The notes under the pieces were generated by a model. It had not been told where the DNA came from, searched no databases, and saw only the letters and a list, made by a program, of their open reading frames with translations. DNA of 64,000 bases from Acidobacteriota bacterium (GTDB taxonomy: Bacteria; Acidobacteriota; Thermoanaerobaculia; Gp7-AA8), in contig JAFATB010000015.1 of NCBI GenBank assembly GCA_019244185.1, forward strand, positions 25,109 through 89,108, in the 5' to 3' direction. A program made the position numbers and the translations under genes. Each line of letters begins with the position of its first letter. Position 1 is the stretch's first letter. Shown piece by piece: positions 17,577-27,921 of the stretch.

Positions 17577-18728
17577 CTAGAGCTTTTCCGAGAGCTCGCC
17601 GCCCGCGGCGGGTGCGAGCGTCTCGTCCCACACCACGACCTGATTCTTGCCCAGCGACTTCGCGCGGTACATGGCGATGTCGGCGCGGCGCAGCAACTCG
17701 CTCTTCTCGAGCTCGATCGACGTCGACGGCTGTGCGCCGGGCACGTAGCGCGCGACGCCGATCGACACCGTGAGCACGCCGCGCAGATGCAGCGCCGGCA
17801 TGCTGAAGCCCCACTCGCGGTCGAGGAACGAGGTCGACTCGACGGTGCGCCGCACTTCCTCGCAGATGCGCAGCCCTTCATCGAGCGTCATGTCGGGCAG
17901 GATCATCACGAACTCGTCGCCGCCGTAGCGCGCGACGGTCGCGTCGCCGCGCTGCACGATGCGTTTGAGGAGGAACCCGACTTCGCGCAGCACCTGGCTG
18001 CCGGCGAGATGGCCGTGGCAGTCGTTCACCCACTTGAAGCGATCGAGATCGAGAAACAGCAGCACCGCCTCGCGGCCGCTCTTGCGCGCTTCCGCGAGCG
18101 TCTCGGTCATCCGCACGTGGAACCAGCGGTCGTTGTAGAGGCCGGTCAGGTCGTCTTTCTTCGCCAGCTCGTGCGCGCGTTTCGCGTCGAGCGCGTTCTG
18201 CAGCGTGAAGGAGGTGTAGCCGGCGAAGATCTCGAGGAGCGTCATGTCGCGGCGCGTGAAGCTCTTTCCTTCCAGCCGGTTGATCAGCTCGAGGACGCCG
18301 CAGACGTGCTTGCCGATGTAAACCGGCACGGCCACGACGGAGTGCGTCTTGTGGCCGATCTGCTCGTCGATGTTGCCGTAGAAGTATTCATCCTTCTCGA
18401 CGTCCGCCGAGAGATACGGAGTGCCGGATTGATAGACGCGGCCGACGATGCCGTGCTCGGCGGAGAGGCGCTGGCCGACGAGGTTCCGCGCGGAGTCGCC
18501 GAACGTGGCGATGAAGACGAGCTCGTTCTCTTTGCGCGAGGCGACTTTGCGGAACGGGTCGTCGAGCAGGATCGAGCCGGACTCGGACGGCACGAACTCG
18601 TTCGCCTTCTGCAGGATCTGGCGGAGCACGAGGTCGAGGTCGACCTCGTTCCGCAGCGAGAGCCCCGCCTTATGCCGCTCGAGAAAGCGTTCCAACTGGG
18701 GAATCTCGAGGGAATGGAACTGGATCAT
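17577..18728 (-). CDS. GAF-GGDEF diguanylate cyclase
   Basis: The 383-residue protein has a GAF domain (about residues 25-180) and a GGDEF domain (about 190-370). The active-site loop is YGGDEF, intact, with DLTGLYNDRWF and DLDRFKWVNDCHGH upstream as the family's nucleotide-binding elements, so it should make cyclic di-GMP. No membrane helix is present. The ATG at 18728 is preceded by a TATAAT and a short hairpin that ends at the start codon. No obvious RxxD inhibitory site was seen before the GGDEF loop. Confidence 0.92.
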   Translation of the reverse strand: MIQFHSLEIPQLERFLERHKAGLSLRNEVDLDLVLRQILQKANEFVPSESGSILLDDPFRKVASRKENELVFIATFGDSARNLVGQRLSAEHGIVGRVYQSGTPYLSADVEKDEYFYGNIDEQIGHKTHSVVAVPVYIGKHVCGVLELINRLEGKSFTRRDMTLLEIFAGYTSFTLQNALDAKRAHELAKKDDLTGLYNDRWFHVRMTETLAEARKSGREAVLLFLDLDRFKWVNDCHGHLAGSQVLREVGFLLKRIVQRGDATVARYGGDEFVMILPDMTLDEGLRICEEVRRTVESTSFLDREWGFSMPALHLRGVLTVSIGVARYVPGAQPSTSIELEKSELLRRADIAMYRAKSLGKNQVVVWDETLAPAAGGELSEKL

Positions 18729-18749
18729 GGCCCGAAGAGGGCCATTATA
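18726..18749 (-). promoter_or_regulatory. TATAAT plus hairpin at the GGDEF gene start
   Basis: The minus strand reads TATAAT at 18749-18744, within the stop codon of the upstream gene. It is followed by a 7-bp inverted repeat (ATGGCCC, loop TCTTC, GGGCCAT) whose right arm contains the ATG at 18728-18726. A short-leader transcript whose start codon is in a stem is possible. No good -35 was found. Confidence 0.45.
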
Positions 18750-19119
18750 AGGACTCTTCCTCCGCCGCCCACGCCTCGACTTCGAACGAGATCAGCCGGT
18801 ACGCCCGGTTGACGTCGCGCACGCGCCACCAGTGGCGCACGAACTCGGCCGCGTAACGCGCGAGAAATCCGAGGAGTCCGTGGCGGTTCACCTGCCGCAC
18901 GTGGACGAGCTCGTGACGCAGCAGTTTCTCCAGTTTCGCGCCGGTCATCGCGCCGCGGAGAAAGATGCGGCGGCCGAGTGTGATGGCGATGACGTCGCCG
19001 GCGAGAAACGGCCGCAGCCACCACGGGTAGCCTAAGCGGATCTTCGCGCGCGTCTCCGCGATGGCGGACGTCAGGCGCTCCGGAAAGATGTGGTGCTCGC
19101 CTCCTGTCATGTCAGGCAT
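18745..19119 (-). CDS. Small HExxH zincin-like protein (DUF4157-like)
   Basis: This 124-residue soluble protein has HELVHVRQ (residues 70-77), an HExxHxxQ zinc-protease motif as in DUF4157 domains, preceded by GRRIFLRGAMTG and LEKLLR. The C-terminal EVEAWAAEEES supplies possible third-ligand acidic residues. DUF4157 domains are usually part of larger toxins or contractile-injection cargo; a stand-alone 124-residue copy is unusual. Start ATG 19119 has TAAAAT 9 nt upstream and no Shine-Dalgarno. Activity is inferred from the motif only. Confidence 0.75.
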   Translation of the reverse strand: MPDMTGGEHHIFPERLTSAIAETRAKIRLGYPWWLRPFLAGDVIAITLGRRIFLRGAMTGAKLEKLLRHELVHVRQVNRHGLLGFLARYAAEFVRHWWRVRDVNRAYRLISFEVEAWAAEEESL

Positions 19120-19158
19120 GCCGCGCCGATTTTAATCCTTCTTTCCGGAGCGCAGGAG

Positions 19159-19632
19159 TCAGTCGCGCGCGGCGCGCTTCTTCAGCGACAGCGTGAGCGC
19201 GAACGTCGCCACCGGCTCGTCGCCGAGCTTCGACGGCACGGTGGCGGTGACGTGCACGGTCGCTTCCTGCCGCTCGCCCGTTTCGAGCGTGCGCCGCAAG
19301 AGCTCCTGAATCACCGCTCCGTCGTCATTCGTGAAGTGCACGTCCCCCTCGGCGCGCTTCAGGAACTCCGCCTTCAGGTCCTTGAAGATGAAGTTCACGC
19401 GCTCGCGGCGGTCGGCGACGAGCTTGAAGGCGATGAGACCGGCGGCGACGTCCGCGCCCATGCAGAGCGTGCCGAGGTACATCGCGTGGATGTCGCGGCG
19501 GCGCGTGCGCCAGTTGAGCGGGATGCGCACGACGCAGCGGTCGGCGCTGAGCTCGAGGATCTTCGGAGAGGCCAGCCACAGAAAGAAGACGTTCTGCAGC
19601 GACCAGAGGCGGACCATCGTGGTCGGTTTCAT
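19159..19632 (-). CDS. DUF4442/PaaI-like hotdog-fold thioesterase candidate
   Basis: The 157-residue protein has a hotdog pattern: a helix, PLNWRTRRRDIHAMYLGTLCMGAD in pieces, and a beta-rich end (VHVTATVPSKLGDEPVATFALTLSLK). The segment NVFFLWLASPKILELSADRC at the N-terminus fits DUF4442 proteins. These are thought to be acyl-CoA thioesterase-like; no catalytic residues can be confirmed here. It starts 8 nt downstream of the kinase gene on the same strand, so it is likely co-transcribed with it. Confidence 0.7.
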   Translation of the reverse strand: MKPTTMVRLWSLQNVFFLWLASPKILELSADRCVVRIPLNWRTRRRDIHAMYLGTLCMGADVAAGLIAFKLVADRRERVNFIFKDLKAEFLKRAEGDVHFTNDDGAVIQELLRRTLETGERQEATVHVTATVPSKLGDEPVATFALTLSLKKRAARD

Positions 19633-19640
19633 ACGGCGAT

Positions 19641-22199
<2,559 letters not shown>

Positions 22200-22281
22200 G
22201 GCGTATGTACGGACAGAATGCCACGGCGGATGACGCACCGCCAGACCGGCCGCGTGACGGACTCCGCGCGCGACGGCAACC

Positions 22282-23058
22282 TTACCGTTTCACTTTGTCA
22301 CGATCGAGCCTCCGCCGCGCGTACGGCACGGTGGCGCGGTCGAAGAGCGCGTCGGGCAGCACGCGCAGCAGGCGCACGAGGAGCGACATCGGACGCGGGA
22401 ACTCGATGACGCGCTTTCCCTTCGCGAGACCGTTCGCGATCGCGAGCGCGGCATCGTCGGCGTTCATGAGGAACGGCATGCGGAAGCGGTTCTTCTCCGT
22501 CATCGGCGTGGCCACGAAACCGGGATTCACGATCGCGACGCGCACGCCGTACGGCCGCAGCTCCACGCGCGCGGCCTCGAGGAAGTTCTGCATCGCGGCT
22601 TTGCTCGCCGAATACGAGCCCGCGCCCGGCAGTCCACGCAGACCGGCGAGCGACGCGACGCCGGCGAACGTGCCCGTGCGGCGCTCCATCATCGAGCGGA
22701 TCACGGCGTCGTAGAGATAGAGCATGCCGTGGTAGTTCACGTTCATGATCAGCTCCGCGTCGGCGAGGCTGAACGTCGCCGCGGAGTTGGGAACGCTGAC
22801 GCCGGCGTTCGCGACCGCGAGATCGATCGGACCGAGGTCGCGCTCCGCGCGCGCGACGGCGTCGTGCACGGACGCGCGGTCCGTGACGTCGCACGCGATC
22901 GGCAATGCGCGACCGCCGCGCGCGTTGATGTCGCGGGCGAGCGCGTCGAGCAGTGCCTCGCGGCGCGCGAGCAATGCGACCGCGTAGCCGCGCCGCGCCA
23001 GTTCGCGCGCGAGCGCGTGGCCGATGCCGGAGGACGCACCGGTGAGGACCGCGTTCAT
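22282..23058 (-). CDS. Short-chain dehydrogenase/reductase
   Basis: The 258-residue classical SDR shows TGASSGIG (residues 6-13), NAGVS, a catalytic serine in ASLAGL and YSASK. LLARRE and DVT fit NADP or NAD binding. Substrate cannot be read. The ATG at 23058 overlaps the ligD stop (ATGA), so it is the last gene of the kinase, ligD, SDR run. The C-terminal region is basic and includes a hydrophobic segment (LLVRLLRVLPDAL) that may touch membrane. Confidence 0.9.
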   Translation of the reverse strand: MNAVLTGASSGIGHALARELARRGYAVALLARREALLDALARDINARGGRALPIACDVTDRASVHDAVARAERDLGPIDLAVANAGVSVPNSAATFSLADAELIMNVNYHGMLYLYDAVIRSMMERRTGTFAGVASLAGLRGLPGAGSYSASKAAMQNFLEAARVELRPYGVRVAIVNPGFVATPMTEKNRFRMPFLMNADDAALAIANGLAKGKRVIEFPRPMSLLVRLLRVLPDALFDRATVPYARRRLDRDKVKR

Positions 23059-24842
23059 TTCAGTTGCGGCAGTTCGACGCCGCCGGTCAGCACCGGCTCG
23101 AAGAGATCGCCGACTTTCGCGAGGCGCTTCGGCATCGTGCGGATCGTGAACTTCAGCGGATCGAGCTTCTTCGTGACCTCGCTCCACTTGAGCGGCGCGG
23201 AGACCGGCGCGCCGTCGATCGCGCGCGGCGAGTACGGCGCGACGACGGTCTTGCCGTAGCCGTTCTGCATGCAGTCGAGATAGAGCCGCCCGCGCCGTTT
23301 GGCGAGACTGCGCTCGACGGTGATGCCGGGGACGCGCGCCGCGACGGCCGCGGCGATCGAGCACGCAAAGTCCGCGACCTCTTCGTGCGTGTAGCCGCTC
23401 GCGAGCGGGATCAGCACGTGGATGCCGCGTTTGCCCGAGGTCTTCGGCACGCTCGGCAGCTCGAGGTTCTCGAGCAGCTTGCGCATCACGATCGCGGCGT
23501 CGAGCGCCTGCTCGAAACCCTTCCCTTTCGCGGGATCGAGATCGAACAGCAGCCAGTCCGGCTCGTCGAGACTCGCGCCGCGCGACGACCACATGTGCAC
23601 CGTCAGCACCGACATCTGCGCGAGCCAGCGCAGCGCTTCCACGCTGTCGACGACGAGATGCTTCACGGTCTGGCGGCTCACCGTGCGCGTCGGCGTCTCG
23701 ATGACGGTCAGCCAGTCCGCGCCTTCCTTGCCGATGTTCTGGTGGAACCACGACGGGCGGTCGATGCCCTGGTTCCAGTGCTCGAGCGCGAGCGGGCGGT
23801 CGGCGAGCGCGCGCAACATCGGCTCGGCGACGGCCTCGTAGTAGTCGGCGATGTGCTGCTTGGTGATGCCGTCGCGCGGATAGAGCACGCGTTCCGGATG
23901 CGAGAGCGTGACTTTCTGCGCCGTTTCCTTGACCACGTCGTTGACCGCCTTGTCTTCGCGGAGGCCGAGGAAGGAAGGATGCCGCAGGCGGTTGTCCGAC
24001 GTCCACTCCGTGAACGCGACCTGCGCCACGAGCCGCGGCTTCACCCACGTCGCGGTCTTGATGCGTGGCGCGTCGACGACGGGCGCTTTCGCGACGATGT
24101 CCTTCGCGAGCTGCTCGCGCAGTTGCGCGCGCAGCTTCAGCGAGAAGCCGGTGCCCACTTTGCCCGCGTAGCGCAGCACGCCTTTGTCGTTGAAGCCGAG
24201 ATGCAGCGAGCCGATCTCGCGCTCGCTGGCGGTGCTCGGCTGCCAGCCGACGATCGCGAATTCCTGCTGATGCAGCGTCTTCACCTTCAGCCACTCTTTC
24301 GAGCGGCGGCCTTCGTACTTCGACGTGTTGCGTTTGGCGATGATCCCTTCCCACCCGCCCGACGCCGCTTTCTGCAGCGCCTTCGTGCCGGTCATGGCGA
24401 GTTTCTCCGCGAGCGCGATGCCGGCGGGCGGTTTCGCGAAGAGTTTCTCGAGCAGCGCGCGGCGCTCTTCGTACGCGCGCTTGCGGAGGTCTTCGCCGTC
24501 GAGCCAGAGGATGTCGAAGATCACGAGGCGTTCGTTGCCGCCCTGCTGCAGCAGCTGAAACCGCGGCGCGCCTTTCGCGTCGAGGACGACGACCTCGCCG
24601 TCGAGGACGATCTCCTTCGACTTGATCTTCTGCAGCGCGGCGAAGGTGCGCGGGAAGCGCGGCGCGAGATCGAGCTCGTTGCGGCTGAGCATCGCGGCCT
24701 CGCCGCCGGCGATGGCGCAGACGGCGCGGAAGCCGTCGTATTTCAGTTCGTACGACCACGAGCCGTCGTCCGGCGGCGGCGCTTCGGCGAGCGTCGCGAG
24801 CATCGGCGGGAACACGCGTTTCAAGAGCTGGCGCGGCGTCAT
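23055..24842 (-). CDS. ligD: LigD-type DNA ligase/polymerase lacking the phosphoesterase domain
   Basis: LigD ligates and fills double-strand breaks in Ku-dependent end joining. The 595-residue protein begins with an ATP-dependent ligase domain (nucleotidyl-lysine K34 in ELKYDGFRA, later DGEVVVLD, EGIIAK and EWLKVK). The primase-polymerase domain follows (about 300-595, LLFDLDPAKG with the catalytic DLD). The 3'-phosphoesterase domain of full-length LigD is absent. It overlaps the upstream kinase-like gene (ATGA) and the SDR downstream (ATGA). No ku gene is in the window. Confidence 0.9.
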   Translation of the reverse strand: MTPRQLLKRVFPPMLATLAEAPPPDDGSWSYELKYDGFRAVCAIAGGEAAMLSRNELDLAPRFPRTFAALQKIKSKEIVLDGEVVVLDAKGAPRFQLLQQGGNERLVIFDILWLDGEDLRKRAYEERRALLEKLFAKPPAGIALAEKLAMTGTKALQKAASGGWEGIIAKRNTSKYEGRRSKEWLKVKTLHQQEFAIVGWQPSTASEREIGSLHLGFNDKGVLRYAGKVGTGFSLKLRAQLREQLAKDIVAKAPVVDAPRIKTATWVKPRLVAQVAFTEWTSDNRLRHPSFLGLREDKAVNDVVKETAQKVTLSHPERVLYPRDGITKQHIADYYEAVAEPMLRALADRPLALEHWNQGIDRPSWFHQNIGKEGADWLTVIETPTRTVSRQTVKHLVVDSVEALRWLAQMSVLTVHMWSSRGASLDEPDWLLFDLDPAKGKGFEQALDAAIVMRKLLENLELPSVPKTSGKRGIHVLIPLASGYTHEEVADFACSIAAAVAARVPGITVERSLAKRRGRLYLDCMQNGYGKTVVAPYSPRAIDGAPVSAPLKWSEVTKKLDPLKFTIRTMPKRLAKVGDLFEPVLTGGVELPQLK

Positions 24843-25285
24843 GTGGCAGCGATGATCGGCGGAAGCGGCGCGATGACGCGCACTTCGTCGAATCCCTCCT
24901 CGAATGTCGGCGGTACGAGCTTGCGGGCGGTGACGTAGACCGCGACGTCCGGCACGCGCGCGTTTCCTTCGCGCAGGCGGTTGCGCGCGACGGCATCTTT
25001 CACGGTCGTCTCGAAAAAGTACGCGACCACGCGCGCGCCGTGGCGTCGGCCGAGCGCGATGAGCGGCGCGCGCACGACGGGCGTCGGATTGGTGTTGTCG
25101 ACGACGACGGAACGTCCCGCCGCGAGCGCGCGCGCGATCTCCTGTTCCTGTCTCCCATCGCGGCTCCGCGCGTGCTTCATCAGATCCTTGCTCACATGCA
25201 CGTGCGTTGCCGCGAAGTGATCGCGGTAGTACGTCGACTTGCCGGCGGCCTGCAGTCCGACGAAGATGACGAGTTCCAACGGCAT
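24839..25285 (-). CDS. Polynucleotide-kinase-like P-loop ATPase
   Basis: The 148-residue protein opens with a Walker A motif, VGLQAAGKSTYYRDHF (GLQAAGKST at residues 10-18), followed by HVSKDLMK, a QEQEIARALAAGRSVVVDNTNP stretch read in pieces, and an RLREGNARVP lid-like arginine segment. The DNTNPT motif and size match bacterial AAA-type polynucleotide or small-molecule kinases of the T4 Pnk class. It is the first gene of the run with ligD (ATGA overlap), suggesting DNA end phosphorylation before ligation; this is inference. TTG 25291 is an alternative start. Confidence 0.75.
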   Translation of the reverse strand: MPLELVIFVGLQAAGKSTYYRDHFAATHVHVSKDLMKHARSRDGRQEQEIARALAAGRSVVVDNTNPTPVVRAPLIALGRRHGARVVAYFFETTVKDAVARNRLREGNARVPDVAVYVTARKLVPPTFEEGFDEVRVIAPLPPIIAAT

Positions 25286-25294
25286 CACCAAACA

Positions 25295-25540
25295 ATGTCG
25301 CGCTACGTGAAGAAATTCAAATCCCTCGGATCCACGGGCCCCTCCGAAGAGCGAGGCTTCGCGATCTGGGCGGGCTACGATATCGTCGGCGTCGACGACG
25401 ACCTCTCGCTCTACGGCCTGCAGAATGTCGAAACGTGGGACGAAACCCGGCTCGCGGAGCTCGGCGTGACGAAGTTCCTGCGCGTCGAGCCGGACGACGA
25501 GGCGACGTACGCAACGCTGGGGATTCCGAGGACGAGATGA
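25295..25540 (+). CDS. Hypothetical small protein, divergent from the kinase
   Basis: The 81-residue soluble protein starts MSRYVKKFKSLGST and has AIWAGYDIVGVDDD and ETRLAELGVTKFLRV. I do not recognise a family. Its layout resembles the first 60 residues of the protein encoded at 26508-26963 (MTRYLQRIALLG..., DDELRARGVKEF), so the two may be diverged paralogues. It begins 9 bp from the divergent kinase gene and overlaps the next gene by 4 nt (ATGA). Confidence 0.6.
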   Translation: MSRYVKKFKSLGSTGPSEERGFAIWAGYDIVGVDDDLSLYGLQNVETWDETRLAELGVTKFLRVEPDDEATYATLGIPRTR

Positions 25541-25839
25541 CGCACGATACGAAACAGCCGATCGCCATTCCGCTCGAGACGCTGAAGGAGCTGGCCACGA
25601 CGGTCGCCGCGGAGCTTAAGGCGCACGCCGGCGGTGCAAGTGTGGCAAACAGCGGCGGAGGCTCCGCGTATCGCGCGCTGCCTCCGCTCGTGCGCGAGCG
25701 GTTCATCGACGTGCGCGCGGCGCTTTTCCAGCGCGGCATCTACGACCCGGTGCTCGTGCGCTTCGACAGCGCGACCGCGCCGCAGGCGTCGACGGAAGAA
25801 GTGGCGGCGCAACTGGAGCAGGTCGCGGCGGCGCTGTAG
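25537..25839 (+). CDS. Hypothetical small protein
   Basis: The 100-residue protein has a helical, low-complexity start (TLKELATTVAAELKAHAGG) and a C-terminal conserved-looking segment, RALFQRGIYDPVLVRFDSAT-like (residues 61-80), ending in a helix EEVAAQLEQVAAAL. No signal or membrane helix is present. It is coupled to the upstream 81-residue gene through an ATGA overlap and precedes the PhyH gene by 4 nt, so the three probably form an operon. Function unknown. Confidence 0.65.
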   Translation: MTHDTKQPIAIPLETLKELATTVAAELKAHAGGASVANSGGGSAYRALPPLVRERFIDVRAALFQRGIYDPVLVRFDSATAPQASTEEVAAQLEQVAAAL

Positions 25840-25843
25840 CGTC

Positions 25844-26527
25844 GTGAGCGATCTCCATCGCGACGGCTACACGCTCGCGGACTTTGTGATTCGCGACGTC
25901 GCGCGCATCGCGGCGTCGTTGCCGGACGTCGGCGTACGACGCGGCGGCATTCGCAATCTCGTGCATGCGAACTTCATCGCGGAGCTCTTCGCCGACGAGC
26001 GTCTCGTTCGCGCCGTCACGTCGATCGTTGGCAACGATGCGGTAGCGGTGAAGGCGACGCTGTTCGACAAGACCGCGCGCGCGAACTGGCTCGTGCAGTG
26101 GCATCAGGACCGCGTCGTCGCGGTCCGCGAACGCCGCGAGGCGCCGGGCTTCGGCGCGTGGAGCGTGAAGCACGGCGTCGTGCACGCCGAGCCGCCCGCG
26201 GCGGTGCTCGAGCAGATGCTCGCCGTGCGCGTGCATCTCGACGCGTGCGGCGCGGACAACGGTCCGCTGCGCGTGATCCCGCGCACGCACCGACTCGGCA
26301 AGCTGGCCGATGACGCGATCGCGTCGCTCGTCGCCACGCGCGGTGTCGCGGAGCTCTACGTGCCCGAAGGCGGCGTCGTCTTCATGCGTCCGCTGCTGCT
26401 GCACGCGTCCTCGCCCGCGCGCAACGTGGCGCACCGTCGCGTGCTGCACATCGAAGTCGCGCCGCGCGATGCAATCGCGCCGTTGGAGTGGGCGGCGGCG
26501 GTGGCGATTACGCCAAACGAGATGTGA
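25844..26527 (+). CDS. Phytanoyl-CoA dioxygenase-like Fe(II)/2-oxoglutarate oxygenase
   Basis: The 227-residue protein has WHQDRVV (about residues 85-91) for the HxD iron-ligand pair and a later LLLHASSP with the distal histidine, followed by the 2-oxoglutarate-binding arginine in VAHRRVLHIEV. NGPLRVIPRTHRLGKL fits the PhyH family. The substrate is unknown; the family hydroxylates diverse small molecules. Start is GTG 25844. It ends within the 3' end of the convergent gene at 26508 (20-nt overlap). Confidence 0.8.
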   Translation: MSDLHRDGYTLADFVIRDVARIAASLPDVGVRRGGIRNLVHANFIAELFADERLVRAVTSIVGNDAVAVKATLFDKTARANWLVQWHQDRVVAVRERREAPGFGAWSVKHGVVHAEPPAAVLEQMLAVRVHLDACGADNGPLRVIPRTHRLGKLADDAIASLVATRGVAELYVPEGGVVFMRPLLLHASSPARNVAHRRVLHIEVAPRDAIAPLEWAAAVAITPNEM

Positions 26528-26963
26528 TCCGCAGGTAGCACTCCTCGCCGCCCACCACCTCCACCCGCCCGTCCTCTTCCCACACGCGGAAACGCGCCTG
26601 CACGCGCGGGTCGCGAAGCTGGGTGTCGTCGGCGAAGAACGCGAGGAGCGTCGAGCGCGGGACCGTCGTCACGCCGCGGGCGCGGATGCGCTCCATACCG
26701 ACCAGCAGCGCGTCGAGGCGATAGTCAATGTCTTGATCTTCGAGCGTCTGCGCGGACGGTGAGCCGGCCACGGCGGCGCCGAGGCCGAGAAAGTTCTCGA
26801 ACGGCATCGGGCGGAACTCTTTGACGCCGCGCGCGCGGAGCTCATCGTCGGTCAGGTTGTCCGCGAGCAGGAGACCGGGCACCTCGGTGCCGACGCCGTC
26901 GATCTCCCATCCGATCCAGCGCTCCTTGCCGAGGAGCGCGATGCGCTGGAGATAGCGAGTCAT
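26508..26963 (-). CDS. Hypothetical soluble protein
   Basis: The 151-residue protein is acidic. It has RWIGWEIDGVGTEVPGLLLADNL near the N-terminus, read in pieces, then DDELRARGVKEF and PRSTLLAFFADDTQLRD. No known domain was recognised. It stands opposite the three-gene PhyH run and shares N-terminal features with the 81-residue protein at 25295. The C-terminus is beta-rich (RFRVWEEDGRVEVVG). Function unknown. Confidence 0.6.
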   Translation of the reverse strand: MTRYLQRIALLGKERWIGWEIDGVGTEVPGLLLADNLTDDELRARGVKEFRPMPFENFLGLGAAVAGSPSAQTLEDQDIDYRLDALLVGMERIRARGVTTVPRSTLLAFFADDTQLRDPRVQARFRVWEEDGRVEVVGGEECYLRITSRLA

Positions 26964-27044
26964 GTCATGAATCCGTCACTGTCTTGTAGCACATTGTCCT
27001 GCGCGCCCACTGCTACTCTGCGCTTCGCAGGGCTTCACCAAAAC

Positions 27045-27821
27045 ATGTTCGAAACGGTCGTCCCGGAAACGGTGGCGCCACGGAGCCGAAGGCTTTTCTA
27101 CGAGACTCTTCCGCTCGCGGTCGCCCTTCACGTCTTCGCCGTCGGCGGCGGAGTCATCGCCAACGTCTGGCACGTTGCGTTCCCGTCGCAGTCGCCGAAG
27201 CTCTTCGCGGCGTACTCGCTCGTCGAGCCGCCGCCCCCGCCGCCTCCTCCCCCGCCGCCGCCCCGTCCCGCGGCAACCGTGACGCAGGTCAAGCCGGTGC
27301 CGCAGATGCCGCTCGTCGCGCCGACGGTCATCCCCGACGTCGTGCCGGTCGTGAACAACGATCCGCCGCCGCCCGCGCCGCAGACGGAAGGCGGTGTGGA
27401 AGGAGGCGTGGAGGGAGGGATCGAAGGGGGGATCGTCGGCGGCGACATCCACAGCGTCCCGACGCCCGAGCCTCCGCCGCCGCCTCCACCGCCGAAGCCG
27501 GAGCCGGAGAACGTCGTCATCGCGCGCGACGAGCCGCTGCCGGTGCAGTCGATCGATCAGGAGTTCCCGCCGTATCCGCAGGACGCGCTGCTCGTCGGCT
27601 GGGAAGACCAGCTCGTCGTGCAGTACACGATCAACAAGGACGGCACGGTTTCGAAGATCTCGGTGATCACGCCGCCGCAGCGCGACGAGTTCACGCGCAC
27701 GACGCTCAAGACGATGCGGCACTGGAAGTTCAAGCCGTACTTTGGCCGCGACGGACAGGCGCGCGAGATCACGCACCAGCTCACGATCCAGTTCAAGATC
27801 GCGCACGTGCAGCCTCACTGA
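27045..27821 (+). CDS. TonB-like energy-transducing protein
   Basis: The 258-residue protein has an N-terminal membrane helix (about 22-44), a proline-rich linker with two poly-proline runs and a glycine-valine-glutamate repeat (GGVEGGVEGGIEGG, about 115-130), and a C-terminal TonB domain (about 170-255) with VVQYTINKDGTVSKI and TLKTMRHWKFKPY. It would link the inner-membrane ExbB/ExbD motor to outer-membrane receptors. No ExbB, ExbD or receptor genes are in the window. Start at ATG 27045; an ATG at 26967 would add a non-conserved tail. Confidence 0.88.
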   Translation: MFETVVPETVAPRSRRLFYETLPLAVALHVFAVGGGVIANVWHVAFPSQSPKLFAAYSLVEPPPPPPPPPPPPRPAATVTQVKPVPQMPLVAPTVIPDVVPVVNNDPPPPAPQTEGGVEGGVEGGIEGGIVGGDIHSVPTPEPPPPPPPPKPEPENVVIARDEPLPVQSIDQEFPPYPQDALLVGWEDQLVVQYTINKDGTVSKISVITPPQRDEFTRTTLKTMRHWKFKPYFGRDGQAREITHQLTIQFKIAHVQPH

Positions 27822-27921
27822 GCCGCCGGCCGCCACCGCGATCGTTTGCAAGCGGCGCAATCCTTGCTCCCTTCGCTCTCCGTCCGTGGTCGCCGAATTT
27901 CCCTATCGCACGCAGCTCGCC

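Noticed and set aside
23059..24996. Extension of the SDR frame through ligD
   Set aside because: The extended part is arginine-rich shadow sequence of ligD; the SDR start at 23058 overlaps the ligD stop (ATGA).
26967..27044. Upstream ATG 26967 for the TonB gene
   Set aside because: The added residues are not hydrophobic and precede a good signal-anchor; ATG 27045 gives the normal TonB layout.
27225..27275. Proline-codon repeat in the TonB gene as a possible CRISPR or tandem repeat
   Set aside because: It is in-frame coding sequence for a proline-rich TonB linker, with no unique spacers.
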